From: Geodermatophilus tzadiensis
GTDB taxonomy: Bacteria; Actinomycetota; Actinomycetes; Mycobacteriales; Geodermatophilaceae
Direction of reading: 5' to 3'
Assembly: GCF_003002915.1 (NCBI RefSeq)
Contig: NZ_PVTG01000011.1
Coordinates: 62,001 to 126,000 of the forward strand
Length of the DNA stretch: 64,000 nucleotides
Shown: piece by piece, positions 1-8,614 of the stretch
How positions within the stretch are numbered: the first letter of the stretch is position 1
How the letters are laid out: each line of letters opens with the position of its first letter
Program-made: the position numbers and the translations under genes
Notes under the pieces: generated by a model
Seen by the model: the letters and a program-made list of their open reading frames with translations, nothing else
Told to the model about the DNA's origin: nothing
Databases searched by the model: none

Positions 1-80
1 GCACTGGAACCTCCTCGTGATCCGGTGAGCGACGTGTGAGATGTCGCGACGGGGGTGTCGTGCAGAGCCGGCGGTCGGGG

Positions 81-554
81 TCAGGCACTCCTGTCCCGGA
101 GTGCGACTCCCCGAGCCCACGCGTCCACCTCGCGCTGCAGGTACCAGGTCAACAGCGGGTGCACCGCGCGCAGCAGCGCGCCACCCAGCCAGTTCCGTGC
201 CTCCATCTCCCAGTGCCCGCTCACCCGGGTCCCCTCAGGCACGGGCCGGAACGTCACGTGGAAGGTGCCACCCACCGGGAGGCCGAGCACGCGGTTGGCG
301 GAATGGGTCGGGCGTTCGAACGTGGCGTAGTCAGACGTGCTTCGCTTGTGCAGCGGTCCGAGCTTGTTGACCATCGTGTAGCGGGGCGTCCCGTCCGGCC
401 GCATCTCGTAGTCCTCGACTGCTGCGACCGTCGGGGAGAACTGCACGATGTGGCGCAGCTGGTCCCCGAAGAGCAGGTCCCAGGTCTCCTCAGGGCTCAG
501 CGGGAACACCGCCGACGCGTCCACTGATTGCACTCCACCTCTCCTCTCTGCCAT
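81..554 (-). CDS. SRPBCC (START-like) family protein
   Basis: This is a predicted soluble protein of 157 residues in the SRPBCC/polyketide-cyclase-like superfamily, whose helix-grip fold encloses a hydrophobic ligand pocket. The sequence has the usual N-terminal entry FPLSPEETWDLL, strands around YTMVNKLGPLHKR, and a C-terminal helix (LLTWYLQREVDAWARG) that closes the pocket in this fold. The ATG at 554 was chosen because upstream in-frame residues are arginine/proline-rich noise. No ligand or reaction can be named. It is the last gene read leftward before the window edge and is separated from copA by about 350 bases, so it is probably its own unit. Confidence 0.8.
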   Translation of the reverse strand: MAERRGGVQSVDASAVFPLSPEETWDLLFGDQLRHIVQFSPTVAAVEDYEMRPDGTPRYTMVNKLGPLHKRSTSDYATFERPTHSANRVLGLPVGGTFHVTFRPVPEGTRVSGHWEMEARNWLGGALLRAVHPLLTWYLQREVDAWARGVALRDRSA

Positions 555-905
555 GCGACGCGTCCGGAGGCTGGCGCCCACGAACGCCGAAACCGGAGCC
601 GTGTCGGTCACCGTGGCCGGCAGCCACCCTGGGAGCGTGAGGTGTCCGTGGGGGGCCCATGCCCGCCCACCGGTGCGCCACGAGGATCGGGACGGACCGG
701 GGGGAGCGGTGCATCGCGGACCGCTGCGCGTGCTCGTCATGACGCTCTCCTGGCAAGACGCCAGCACGGGAGGACAGTGTCCACCGAGGCGCCGCTGACA
801 GGGGCGGACTGCCACGTCTCCCTGTGCGGGCAGTGGTGGTCCCCGGAGTTCAGGCCGACGGCCACCGGTACGCAGCGCGGGGCATCCGGCGGCGCTCCTG
901 CGCCG
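555..905. other. Intergenic stretch without a recognisable gene
   Basis: About 350 bases lie between the copA stop and the SRPBCC start. Open frames here are composition-driven and lack recognisable domains. It should hold the promoter of the SRPBCC gene and the end of the copper operon transcript, but I see no convincing hairpin or promoter motif. Confidence 0.5.
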
Positions 906-3173
906 TCAGCGCCCGGCGTGCTCCCGGACGCGGCCCGCGGGCAGGGCCGACGTCGCCTCCGTGTTGCCCGGCAGCGGCCGGAACCGCCGCAGCCGCAGGC
1001 TGTTGGTCACCACGAACACCGAGCTCAGCGCCATCGCCGCGCCGGCCACCATCGGGTTGAGCAGCCCGGCCATCGCCAGCGGGATCGCCGCCACGTTGTA
1101 GGCGAAGGCCCAGAACAGGTTGCCCTTGATGGTCGACAGCGTGCGGCGGGCCAGCCGGACGGCGTCGGCGGCGGCGCGCAGGTCGCCGCGCACGAGGGTC
1201 AGGTCGCTGGCCTGGATGGCGACGTCGGTGCCGGTGCCCATCGCCAGCCCGAGGTCGGCCTGGGCGAGCGCGGCCGCGTCGTTGACGCCGTCGCCGACCA
1301 TCGCCACCGTCCGCCCCTCGGCCTGCAGCCGCCGGACGACGTCGACCTTCTCCCGCGGCAGCACCTCGGCCACCACCTCGTCGATCCCGACCTCGGCGGC
1401 CACCGCGCGGGCCGCGGCCGCGGAGTCGCCGGTGAGCAGCACCGGCCGCAGCCCCAGGTCGCGCAGCTGGCGCACCGCGGCGGCCGACGTCGGCTTGACG
1501 GTGTCGGCCACGACCAGCACCCCGCGGGCGGCACCGTCCCAGCCGACCGCGACCGCGGTCCGCCCGGCGGCGTCGGCACGGGCCACGGCCGCGGCCAGCT
1601 CCGGCGGCAGCGCGCCCACCAGCGACGGCCGGCCGACCACCACCGGCACCCCCTCGACGGTGCCCCGCACGCCGAGCCCCGCCTCGGCGCGGAAGCCGGT
1701 GACGGCGGGCAGCTCCCCGCCGCGCTCGCGGGCGGCCGTGGCCACCGCGGCGGCGATCGGGTGCTCGGAGGCGTCCTCGAGCGCACCGGCCCGGCGCAGC
1801 ACCTCGCCGGCGTCCTCGCCGTCGGCGGCGGCGAGGTCGACCAGGCTCATCCGGCCGGTGGTGACCGTGCCGGTCTTGTCGAGCACCACGGTGTCGACGA
1901 GCCGGGTGGACTCCAGCACCTCGGGCCCGCGCACCAGGATGCCCAGCTGCGCGCCCCGGCCGGTGCCCACCATGAGCGCGGTCGGCGTGGCCAGCCCGAG
2001 CGCGCAGGGGCAGGCGATGATCAGCACGGCCACCGCGGCGGGGAACGCCCCGGCCAGGCCGGCGCCGGTACCGATCCAGAAGCCGAGCGTGGCCGCGGCC
2101 AGCGCGAGGACGACGGGGACGAAGACGCCCGAGACGCGGTCGGCCAGCCGCTGGACGGCGGCCTTGCCGTTCTGCGCCTCCTCGACCAGCCGCGCCATCT
2201 GGGCCAGCTGGGTGTCGGCGCCGACGCGGGTCGCGCGCACCACCAGCCGCCCGCCGGCGTTCACGGTGGCGCCCACGACGGCGTCCCCGGGGCCGACCTC
2301 CACCGGCACCGACTCGCCGGTGAGCATCGACGCGTCGACCGCCGAGGAGCCCTCGACCACCTCGCCGTCGGTGGCCACCCGCTCCCCGGGCCGGACGACG
2401 AACAGCTCGCCGACGCCGAGGGCGTCCACCGGCACCCGGGTCTCGGCCCCGCCGCGCAGCACGGACACCTCGCGGGCGCCCATCTCCAGCAGCGCCCGCA
2501 GCGCCGAGCCCGCCCGCCGCTTGGCGCGCGCCTCGGCGTACCGCCCGGCGAGCAGGAAGGTGGTGACGCCGGCGGCGGCCTCGAGGTAGACGTCGCCGGA
2601 CCCGTCGGTGCGGGTGACGGTCAGGGAGAAGCCGTGCACCATGCCCGGCTCGCCGGCGGTACCGAGGAACAGCGCGTACAGCGACCAGAGGAACGCCGCA
2701 CCCGTCCCGAGCGAGACGAGGGTGTCCATGGTGGCCGCACCGTGCCGCAGGTTGGTCCAGGCGGCGCGGTGGAACGGCAGCCCGCCCCAGACGACCACCG
2801 GCGCGGCCAGGGTGAGCGAGAGCCACTGCCAGGAGGTGAACTGCCAGGCCGGGACCATGCCGAGCGCGACGACCGGCAGCGTGAGCACCGCGGACACCAC
2901 CAGCCGGGTGCGCAGCCCGGCGTCGGGGTCGGTCTGCGGGACGTCCTCCTCCGGCGGCGCGGGCAGCGCGGCGGTGTAGCCGGTCTTCTCGACGGTGGCG
3001 ATCAGGTCCTCGGGCGTGACCTCCCCGCCGTAGGAGACGCGCGCCTTCTCGGTGGCGTAGTTGACGGTGGCGGTGACACCGTCCATCCGGTTGAGCTTCT
3101 TCTCCACCCGGGCGGCGCAGGACGCGCAGGTCATCCCGCCGATCGACAGCTCGATCTGCGTGGGGCCGCTCAT
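906..3173 (-). CDS. copA: Copper-translocating P1B-type ATPase
   Basis: This 755-residue inner-membrane pump exports Cu(I) using ATP. It has an N-terminal heavy-metal-binding domain with MTCASC (Cys16 and Cys19), then transmembrane segments, the ion-path motif CPCALG, the phosphorylation site DKTGT, the SEHP motif of the nucleotide-binding domain, and the hinge [10 protein letters not shown]. The late helices carry FAYN and MALSS, the pattern known for Cu(I)-selective P1B-1 pumps. The ATG at 3173 overlaps the stop of the upstream secreted protein by four bases (ATGA), indicating translational coupling. It is the last gene of csoR-copZ-ORF-copA, so CsoR control is expected. Confidence 0.95.
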   Translation of the reverse strand: MSGPTQIELSIGGMTCASCAARVEKKLNRMDGVTATVNYATEKARVSYGGEVTPEDLIATVEKTGYTAALPAPPEEDVPQTDPDAGLRTRLVVSAVLTLPVVALGMVPAWQFTSWQWLSLTLAAPVVVWGGLPFHRAAWTNLRHGAATMDTLVSLGTGAAFLWSLYALFLGTAGEPGMVHGFSLTVTRTDGSGDVYLEAAAGVTTFLLAGRYAEARAKRRAGSALRALLEMGAREVSVLRGGAETRVPVDALGVGELFVVRPGERVATDGEVVEGSSAVDASMLTGESVPVEVGPGDAVVGATVNAGGRLVVRATRVGADTQLAQMARLVEEAQNGKAAVQRLADRVSGVFVPVVLALAAATLGFWIGTGAGLAGAFPAAVAVLIIACPCALGLATPTALMVGTGRGAQLGILVRGPEVLESTRLVDTVVLDKTGTVTTGRMSLVDLAAADGEDAGEVLRRAGALEDASEHPIAAAVATAARERGGELPAVTGFRAEAGLGVRGTVEGVPVVVGRPSLVGALPPELAAAVARADAAGRTAVAVGWDGAARGVLVVADTVKPTSAAAVRQLRDLGLRPVLLTGDSAAAARAVAAEVGIDEVVAEVLPREKVDVVRRLQAEGRTVAMVGDGVNDAAALAQADLGLAMGTGTDVAIQASDLTLVRGDLRAAADAVRLARRTLSTIKGNLFWAFAYNVAAIPLAMAGLLNPMVAGAAMALSSVFVVTNSLRLRRFRPLPGNTEATSALPAGRVREHAGR

Positions 3174-4036
3174 CGCGCGTCCACCGTGACCGCGGCGGTC
3201 CGGACGACGTCGCCGTGCCGGAAGTCGAAGAACAGCCGGTGCGCGCCGGCCGCGGGCACCTCGACGGCGAACCGGACCTCCGCGCCGGAGGCGGTCGTCG
3301 GGTGCACGTGCAGGTAGCCGAGGTCGCCGGCGCGCAGGGCCACCAAGTGGCCGCGCGCACCCAGGTACGGCTGCAGGTCGGTCACCGGGACGCCGTCGCG
3401 CGCGACGCGCACCACCACCTCGGACTCCTGACCGGCGACCAGGTCGCCCTCGACGGTGACGGTGTAGCCGTCCACCTCGGCGGTGGACGACGGCGCGGGC
3501 AGCGGCACCGGCTCGCCGGTCCCGCCCACGGCGAGGTCGGCGCCGAGCACCAGGCCGGAGCCGAGGTCGCTGGGGGTGGCGTCGGCCAGCACCCGCCAGG
3601 AGCCCGGCTGCAGCGCCACCGCCGTCGTCCAGGTGCCGTCGGGGGCGAGCTCGGGGTGCAGGTGCTGGTAGCCGCTGAGGTCGCGGCGGACGACGACGAG
3701 GTGCAGGTCCTGCTCGTGCACCGTCTCGTAGGCGGTGACCGGGGTGCCGTCGGGGCCGAGCAGCCGGAACGACAGCGGGACGGCGTCGCCGGCGGGCAGG
3801 GCGTCGGCGGCCAGGTCGAGGGTGTGCCCCTCGGCCGAGACGGCGAGGCCCGCGGGCAGGCCGGTGTCCACCGGGGCGGGCTCGTGCCCGCCCGCGGCGT
3901 GGTCCTCGTCCTCGGCGTGCTCGGCGGCGGACGCCGGCGCGCCGACCGGACCCACCAGCGCGCCGACGCCCCATCCGGCGCCGAGCACGGCGGCCAGCCC
4001 CAGCACGGTGGCGCCCAGCCGGGCGGCGGTGCGCAT
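3170..4036 (-). CDS. Secreted His-rich protein of the copper operon
   Basis: This 288-residue protein has an N-terminal hydrophobic signal or anchor segment (about residues 5-28), then a His/Asp/Glu-rich linker ([14 protein letters not shown]) and two beta-rich repeats. Each repeat contains a similar motif: YQHLHPELA in the first and YLHVHPTTA in the second. Histidine clusters in a copper operon suggest extracytoplasmic metal binding, for instance capture of copper delivered by CopA; this is inference. The gene lies between copZ (25 bases upstream) and copA (4-base overlap). I know no characterised protein with this layout, although homologues next to copper ATPases in related actinobacteria would not be surprising. 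Confidence 0.8.
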   Translation of the reverse strand: MRTAARLGATVLGLAAVLGAGWGVGALVGPVGAPASAAEHAEDEDHAAGGHEPAPVDTGLPAGLAVSAEGHTLDLAADALPAGDAVPLSFRLLGPDGTPVTAYETVHEQDLHLVVVRRDLSGYQHLHPELAPDGTWTTAVALQPGSWRVLADATPSDLGSGLVLGADLAVGGTGEPVPLPAPSSTAEVDGYTVTVEGDLVAGQESEVVVRVARDGVPVTDLQPYLGARGHLVALRAGDLGYLHVHPTTASGAEVRFAVEVPAAGAHRLFFDFRHGDVVRTAAVTVDAR

Positions 4037-4061
4037 CGGGTCCTCCTCGCCACGGGCCGGC

Positions 4062-4271
4062 CTAGCGGCCGGCGACCTCGTAGCCGGCCTCCTCGACGGC
4101 GGCGCGGACGGCGTCGTCGTCGAGCGGGGCGTCGCTGGTGACGGTCAGGCCGCCGCTGTCGAGGTCGACCGCGACGTCGGTGACGCCGGGCAGGCCGCTG
4201 ACCTCCTCGGTCACCGCGGTGACGCAGTGGCCGCAGGTCATGCCGACGACGGTGTAGCTGGTGGTGCTCAC
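4062..4271 (-). CDS. copZ: Copper chaperone, heavy-metal-associated domain
   Basis: This is a single HMA domain of 69 residues with the ferredoxin-like fold and the Cu(I)-binding motif MTCGHC (Cys13 and Cys16). Proteins of this type carry cytosolic Cu(I) to CopA or to CsoR. The GTG start at 4271 is preceded by a GAGAGGA ribosome-binding site about six bases away; longer in-frame extensions run into csoR. It sits 20 bases after csoR in the same operon. Confidence 0.92.
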   Translation of the reverse strand: MSTTSYTVVGMTCGHCVTAVTEEVSGLPGVTDVAVDLDSGGLTVTSDAPLDDDAVRAAVEEAGYEVAGR

Positions 4272-4291
4272 GGGGGAGTCCTCTCGGGGGG

Positions 4292-4609
4292 TCAGGAACG
4301 GACGAGCCGGGCGATGGCGGCCGAGGCCTCGCGCACCTTGGCGTCGGCCTCCGGGCCGCCGCTGGCGACGGCCTCGGCGACGCAGTGCGACAGGTGCTCC
4401 TCGAGCAGGCCGAGCGCGAAGGACTGCAGGGCCGACGTCATCGCCGAGACCTGGGTGAGGACGTCGATGCAGTACTTCTCGTCCTCGACCATGCGCTGCA
4501 GGCCGCGGGCCTGGCCCTCGATGCGGCGCAGCCGCTTGAGGTGGTCGTCCTTGCGGTGGATGTAGCCGTGGACGTGGCCGGGGGTCTCCGCATCGCTCAC
4601 GGGACCCAC
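4292..4609 (-). CDS. csoR: Copper-sensing repressor CsoR
   Basis: This is a DUF156/CsoR family repressor of 105 residues, all-helical and without a classical DNA-binding domain. The Cu(I) ligands of the family are present as Cys47, His72 and Cys76 (YCIDVL and LEEHLSHC). Apo-CsoR binds a GC-rich inverted repeat and releases it on binding Cu(I). Such a repeat lies at 4615-4633, immediately upstream, so autoregulation of the whole csoR-copZ-ORF-copA operon is likely. Two GTG starts are possible, at 4609 and 4600 (VSDAET); the longer is listed. Confidence 0.95.
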   Translation of the reverse strand: MGPVSDAETPGHVHGYIHRKDDHLKRLRRIEGQARGLQRMVEDEKYCIDVLTQVSAMTSALQSFALGLLEEHLSHCVAEAVASGGPEADAKVREASAAIARLVRS

Positions 4610-4614
4610 TGTAC

Positions 4615-4633
4615 ACCCCTACCCCCCAGGGGT
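4615..4633 (-). promoter_or_regulatory. Candidate CsoR operator
   Basis: The inverted repeat acccct-acccccc-aggggt consists of two 6-base arms around seven bases. It resembles the known CsoR operators, which have a C/G-tract pseudo-palindrome of this kind. It ends six bases before the csoR GTG and abuts the stop codon of the merR gene on the other side, so the promoter must be very compact or overlap the merR 3' end. Confidence 0.7.
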
Positions 4634-5026
4634 TCATCCGACGGCGGGGTCCTCCTGGTCAGCGCGCAGGCGGTCCACGGTGGCGCGCAGCCGCTTGGTG
4701 GTGGCGCGCGACTCGGCCAGCTCGTCCTGCAGGCCGAGGATCACCTCGGCCGACGCCAGGGTGTGACCCTCGTCGAGCAGGCCGCGCAGCCGCGCGGCGA
4801 GCACGAGCTGGTGGCGGGAGTAGCGGCGGTGGCCGCCGGGGGAGCGGTGCGGCTGGAGGACGCCGGAGCCGTCGAGGCTGCGGAGGAAGGCCGCCTGGAC
4901 GCCGAGCAGCGCCGCGGCCTGGCTCATGGTGAGCGCGGGGAAGTCGGGGTCGTCGAGCCGGCGGACGGCGTCGGCGGCCGGCTCGACCGGCTCGTCGTCC
5001 GGCCGGCGGGCGCTGTCCGTGGCCAC
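4634..5026 (-). CDS. MerR-family regulator of the hsp20 operon
   Basis: This 130-residue protein has a central winged-helix MerR domain (MSQAAALLGV, then SPGGHRRYSRHQL) and a C-terminal coiled coil (about residues 95-125). There is no metal-binding tail, as in HspR-like stress regulators. The GTG at 5026 follows a GAGGAGGA ribosome-binding site. It lies 106 bases downstream of hsp20 on the same strand, with a strong hairpin in between. It probably controls the hsp20 promoter through the inverted repeat at 5681-5698; this is inference from position. Confidence 0.85.
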   Translation of the reverse strand: MATDSARRPDDEPVEPAADAVRRLDDPDFPALTMSQAAALLGVQAAFLRSLDGSGVLQPHRSPGGHRRYSRHQLVLAARLRGLLDEGHTLASAEVILGLQDELAESRATTKRLRATVDRLRADQEDPAVG

Positions 5027-5067
5027 GGGGGTCCTCCTCGGTCGGGGTGAGGTGCCGGGAACGCCGC

Positions 5068-5097
5068 GGGGGCCGGGCCACGACTGGCCCGGCCCCC
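5068..5097 (-). terminator. Strong hairpin between hsp20 and merR
   Basis: A perfect 13-base stem (gggggccgggcca / tggcccggccccc) closes a four-base loop cgac. There is no T-tract. Its place in the 106-base gap between hsp20 and merR suggests partial termination or protection of the hsp20 3' end, which would make merR less abundant than hsp20. Confidence 0.75.
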
Positions 5098-5132
5098 GGT
5101 TCGGGTGACCGATCAGCGGGTCGGCCCGCCGG

Positions 5133-5627
5133 TCACCGCTCGACGGCCCGCTGCTCCTGGTCGCCGGACTCGTGCTCGATGGTCCGGCCCTCCACCTGGG
5201 CCGGCACGTCGGCACGGGTGACGGTGATCTTGCGGGCACGGGCCTTCTCCGCCACCGGGATGCTCACGGTGAGCACGCCGTCGTGGTAGCTCGCCTCGAG
5301 CCGGTCGGTGTCGAGGCTGCGGCCCAGGACCAGCTGCCGGGTGTAGGCCCCGTAGGGGCGCTCGGCGACGGCCCACTCCGCGTTCTCCAGCTGGGGTACC
5401 GAGCGCTCGGCGCTGACGGTGAGGGTCGTGCCCTCGACCGACAGGTCGATCGAGCCCGGGTCGACACCCGGCAGGTCGAAGTGGGCGACGAACTTGTCGC
5501 CGACGCGGTAGGCGTCCATCGGCATGCCCGACAGGGCGCGGGCGGTGCCGGTCCGGCCGGCGAGCTGGTCCAGCGCGCGCAGGGCGGCGGACGTGGTGGC
5601 GAACGGGTCGTAGGCGGTGAGCACCAT
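5133..5627 (-). CDS. Hsp20/alpha-crystallin small heat-shock protein
   Basis: This 164-residue small heat-shock protein holds unfolding proteins in a refoldable state as an ATP-independent oligomeric chaperone. The alpha-crystallin domain spans about residues 35-135, with FDLPGVDPGSIDL near its start and the closing strand ASYHDGVLTVSIP, the A-x-x-x-n-GVL signature of the family. The ATG at 5627 has an AGGAGG site about nine bases upstream. It is the first gene of the operon with merR, preceded by a palindrome that could be the MerR operator. Confidence 0.93.
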   Translation of the reverse strand: MVLTAYDPFATTSAALRALDQLAGRTGTARALSGMPMDAYRVGDKFVAHFDLPGVDPGSIDLSVEGTTLTVSAERSVPQLENAEWAVAERPYGAYTRQLVLGRSLDTDRLEASYHDGVLTVSIPVAEKARARKITVTRADVPAQVEGRTIEHESGDQEQRAVER

Positions 5628-5680
5628 GTCGTGAACCTCCTGGGAGATCCGGGATATGTGTTCGCTGCCCGAGGGTGAAC

Positions 5681-5698
5681 CTCTAGTGGCAACTGGAG
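5681..5698 (-). promoter_or_regulatory. Candidate MerR operator upstream of hsp20
   Basis: The inverted repeat ctctagt-ggca-actggag (six of seven positions paired) lies 54 bases upstream of the hsp20 start in the only non-GC-saturated stretch nearby. MerR proteins bind such dyads between the -35 and -10 elements. A cat-at-like -10 region (acatat, 5655-5660) follows toward the gene. Confidence 0.5.
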
Positions 5699-5790
5699 AT
5701 TACCTCAGGCGTGCACCCGTGTAAACATCCACCGCACGAGTTTGTTCCGCGGCGCGCATGGGATCGGCGGGGGCGGGGCAGACCCCCGGC

Positions 5791-6273
5791 ATGGACGAGC
5801 ACGCCTCCACCGGGGACCCGGCCGCCCGTCAGGACGCCGGCCCCGACGCCTCTCCGGGCGCCTCGCACGGCGCCGAGCCCCAGGTGACCGCCACCCTCGA
5901 CGGGAACGTCTCGTCCGTCACCGTCGTCGGCGAGCTCACCGAGGCCGCCCGCCGGCCGCTGGTCCGCGCGGTCACCGACCAGCTGCTGTCCACGCCGACG
6001 CTGCACCGGCTGGAGCTGCAGCTGTCCGGGGTCACCTTCATGAACTCCGCCGGGATGGCCGTGCTGGTGCAGCTGCAGCGGATGACCCAGCCGCGCGCGG
6101 TCACCGTGGCGCTGGTCGAGCCGCCGCCCACCGTCGCCCGCCCGCTGCAGCTGACCGGCCTGTGGCGGCGCTTCGAGGTGGTCGACGACGACGACGGTCC
6201 CGCCGGCGCCGGCGGCTCCCCGCCGTCGGGTGCCCAGCCGCGGCCGGACGGCCCGGGCGGCCGCAGCGCCTGA
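5791..6273 (+). CDS. STAS-domain protein (anti-sigma antagonist-like)
   Basis: This 160-residue protein has a STAS domain at about residues 30-130 (core LSGVTFMNSAGMAVLVQL, whose NSAGM includes the Ser found in the phosphorylatable position of SpoIIAA-like antagonists). The ends are low-complexity Ala/Gly/Pro/Asp. STAS proteins of this kind bind anti-sigma factors or act in stressosome-like switches. An alternative ATG at 5758 gives eleven more residues; neither start has a good ribosome-binding site. No kinase or phosphatase partner is adjacent, so its partner is unknown. Confidence 0.75.
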   Translation: MDEHASTGDPAARQDAGPDASPGASHGAEPQVTATLDGNVSSVTVVGELTEAARRPLVRAVTDQLLSTPTLHRLELQLSGVTFMNSAGMAVLVQLQRMTQPRAVTVALVEPPPTVARPLQLTGLWRRFEVVDDDDGPAGAGGSPPSGAQPRPDGPGGRSA

Positions 6274-6306
6274 GGGTGTCGGGCGGGACCCGGCGTCGCC
6301 TGCTCC

Positions 6307-6321
6307 TAGCCTGGCCGGGTG
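6307..6321 (+). promoter_or_regulatory. -10 hexamer for a leaderless start
   Basis: TAGCCT lies exactly six bases before the GTG of the YibE/F gene, which has no ribosome-binding site. This spacing would put the transcription start on the first base of the start codon. Confidence 0.5.
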
Positions 6322-7590
6322 CCCGCCTCCACCCCGCACGGTCACTCGCACGCCCACGGGCCCGACCCCGACGCCCCGCCCCCGAGCCCGGAGGTGCTCG
6401 CCCGCCGCCGCCGCGCGGTGTGGCTGATGCTCGTGGTGCTGGTGCCGGCCGGGCTGGCCACCGTCATCGGGCTGGTCGTGCTCTGGCCCGGCGACGAGCC
6501 GACGCAGGCGCAGCAGGTCGCCGAGACCTACCTGCCCCCGGGGCAGACCTACCCCGACGCGCGGGTCGTCTCCCTGCAGACGTTCCCGTGCGGCGACACC
6601 GGCGGCGGGCAGGCCACCTGCGCCACCGCGGTCGTCGAGGTGCTCGACGGCGAGGGCGCCGGCGACTACCAGCAGGTCGACCTGCAGGCCGACGTCGTCG
6701 CCAACGGCGTGGCCGAGGGCGACACCATCGTGCTCACCCGCGACGCCGGGGCCGACGGCGGCCTGAGCTACCAGTTCTTCGACTTCGAGCGGACCACGCC
6801 GCTGGTGGTGCTCACCGTCGCCTTCGCCGTCGTCGTCGCGGTGGTCGCCCGGCTGCGCGGGCTCGCGTCCCTGGTCGGCCTCGCGTTCGCCTTCTACGTG
6901 CTGCTGCAGTTCGTCATGCCCGCGCTGCTCACCGGGGCCTCCCCGACGCTGGTCAGCCTGGTGGGCTCGGCGGCGATCATGTTCGTCGTCCTGTACCTGG
7001 CCCACGGCCTGTCCGCGCGGACGACGACGGCGCTGATCGGCACGCTGTTCGGCCTGGCGCTGGTGACCCTGCTCGGGTCGGTCTCCGTGGGGGTGGCCCG
7101 GCTGACCGGGCTGACCACCGACGAGACCACCACGCTGGCGACCTACGACCCCACCCTGGACTTCTCCGGCCTGGTGATCGCCGGGTGCGTGGTCGCCGGG
7201 CTGGGCGTGCTCAACGACGTCACGATCACCCAGGCCTCGGCCATGTGGCAACTGCACGAGGTGGACCCGGCGATGGGGTGGCGGGAGCTCTACCGCCGCG
7301 GCATGGCCGTCGGCCGCGACCACATCGCCTCGACCGTCTACACGATCGTGTTCGCCTACGCCGGGGCCGCGCTGCCGCTGCTGCTGATCTTCGAGCTCTA
7401 CTCGCGGCCGGCCGGGGTCACCCTGACCAGCGCGGTGGTGGCCGAGGAGGTCGTACGGACGCTGGCCGGGGCGATCGCGCTGGTCCTCGCCGTCCCGGTC
7501 ACGACCGCGGCCGGCGCGTTCTTCGCCACCGCGGCCGGGGCGGCGCCCGAGCGGCGCATCTCGGCGCTGCGTGCGAGGTTCGCCCGATGA
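6319..7590 (+). CDS. YibE/F family membrane protein
   Basis: This 423-residue polytopic membrane protein of the YibE/F family has a His-rich cytoplasmic start (HGHSHAHG), a first membrane segment near residue 35 (VWLMLVVLVPAGLATVIGL), an extracytoplasmic domain of about 115 residues, and then about seven hydrophobic segments. Signature-like motifs DVTITQASAMW and LNDV in the second half are typical of the family. The biochemical role of the family is not established; the N-terminal histidines may bind metal. It overlaps the next gene by four bases (ATGA). Confidence 0.85.
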   Translation: MPASTPHGHSHAHGPDPDAPPPSPEVLARRRRAVWLMLVVLVPAGLATVIGLVVLWPGDEPTQAQQVAETYLPPGQTYPDARVVSLQTFPCGDTGGGQATCATAVVEVLDGEGAGDYQQVDLQADVVANGVAEGDTIVLTRDAGADGGLSYQFFDFERTTPLVVLTVAFAVVVAVVARLRGLASLVGLAFAFYVLLQFVMPALLTGASPTLVSLVGSAAIMFVVLYLAHGLSARTTTALIGTLFGLALVTLLGSVSVGVARLTGLTTDETTTLATYDPTLDFSGLVIAGCVVAGLGVLNDVTITQASAMWQLHEVDPAMGWRELYRRGMAVGRDHIASTVYTIVFAYAGAALPLLLIFELYSRPAGVTLTSAVVAEEVVRTLAGAIALVLAVPVTTAAGAFFATAAGAAPERRISALRARFAR

Positions 7591-8204
7591 GCGACCTCCT
7601 CGCCGCCGCCGAGGCGGCCCCCGGCTTCATGCCCCCCGACGAGGGGCACGCCCTCTACGAGGCCGCCCGGTCGGTCGCGGTGCCCGGACCGCTGCTGGAG
7701 ATCGGCTCCTGGATGGGCAAGTCGGCGCTCTACCTGGCCGCCGCGGCCCGGGAGACCGGCCGCCAGGTGGTCACCGTCGACCACCACCGCGGCTCCGAGG
7801 AGCACCAGCCCGGCTGGGAGTACCACGATCCGTCCCTGGTCGACCCCGCGGTGGGGCTGGTGGACACCCTGCCGCGGTTCCGCCGCACGATCGCCGACGC
7901 CGGTGCCGAGGACGTCGTCGTCGCCGTCGTCACCCGGTCGGAGACCCTCGCCCCGCTGTGGTCGACGCCGCTGGCGCTGCTGTTCCTCGACGGCTCGCAC
8001 ACCGAGGAGTCCGCCCGCCGCGACCAGGACGCCTGGGTGGCCAAGCTCGCCGTCGGCGGCACGCTGGCCATCCACGACGTCTTCCCCGACCCCGCGGACG
8101 GCGGCCAGGCACCCTTCGGCGTCTACCGGCGGGTGCTGGACTCGGGCGACTTCAGCGAGCTGCCCGGCACCGGCTCGCTCCGGCTGCTGCGGCGCCTGCT
8201 GTGA
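7587..8204 (+). CDS. Class I SAM-dependent methyltransferase
   Basis: This 205-residue protein has a Rossmann fold: motif I is LLEIGSWMGKSALYLA, followed by VVTVDHHRGSEE as the acidic ribose-binding loop, LLFLDGSHTEE, and IHDVFPDPADGG. The layout resembles the cephalosporin-hydroxylase/Methyltransf_24 type, where DGSHTEE binds a metal ion. The substrate is unknown. The ATG overlaps the stop of the YibE/F gene and its own stop overlaps the next GTG, so three genes form one operon. Confidence 0.85.
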   Translation: MSDLLAAAEAAPGFMPPDEGHALYEAARSVAVPGPLLEIGSWMGKSALYLAAAARETGRQVVTVDHHRGSEEHQPGWEYHDPSLVDPAVGLVDTLPRFRRTIADAGAEDVVVAVVTRSETLAPLWSTPLALLFLDGSHTEESARRDQDAWVAKLAVGGTLAIHDVFPDPADGGQAPFGVYRRVLDSGDFSELPGTGSLRLLRRLL

Positions 8205-8527
8205 GCGACCCGCTGGGGGAGGAGCGGGCCGCCGCCCTCGCCCAGATCGACGCGCTGACCCGCCAGTTCGACGAGATCGTGGCGGCCTCCCGCGCCTCCA
8301 ACGCCGACGACGAGCACGACCCCGAGGGCGCGACGATCGCCTTCGAGCGCCAGCAGGTGGCCGCGCTGCTGGCCGCCGCGCGCCGCCGGCTGGCCGACGC
8401 CGAGGCGGCGGTCCGGGCCGTCGAGGGCGGCACCTACGGCCGCTGCGAGTCCTGCGGCGGCCCGATCGCCCCGGAGCGCCTCGCCGCCCGGCCCACCGCC
8501 CGCACCTGCATCACCTGCGCGACCTGA
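8201..8527 (+). CDS. TraR/DksA-type C4 zinc-finger protein
   Basis: This 108-residue protein has an N-terminal helical hairpin and a C-terminal four-cysteine zinc finger (CESCGGPI ... CITC). The DksA family binds the RNA polymerase secondary channel, but many short actinobacterial members have no tested role. The acidic tip seen in DksA is only partly recognisable in the coiled coil (DDEHDPEG). The GTG at 8201 overlaps the methyltransferase stop by four bases. A dispersed hairpin repeat follows the stop. Confidence 0.88.
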   Translation: MSDPLGEERAAALAQIDALTRQFDEIVAASRASNADDEHDPEGATIAFERQQVAALLAAARRRLADAEAAVRAVEGGTYGRCESCGGPIAPERLAARPTARTCITCAT

Positions 8528-8548
8528 GCCGCCGTCCCGACTGCTCGA

Positions 8549-8614
8549 GCGGCCCGCTGCAGGGGCCCGCGCCGAGCGCCAGCGAGGCGTGGGGGGCAGC
8601 GGGGTCCTTCGTCA
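8549..8614 (-). repeat. Dispersed hairpin repeat, copy 1
   Basis: Read on the minus strand the element begins at the TGA stop of the GT2 gene and runs as GACGAAGGACCCCGCTGC, a C-run, CGCTGGCGCTCGGCG and then GCAGCGGG. The outer stem pairs CCCGCTGC with GCAGCGGG. It fills most of the gap between two convergent genes (stops at 8527 and 8612), where it could terminate transcription from both sides. Confidence 0.75.

Noticed and set aside
528..3317. A 929-residue ORF antisense to copA
   Set aside because: It is a GC-driven shadow: the opposite strand encodes a complete copper ATPase, and the shadow is Gly/Arg/His-rich without any domain.
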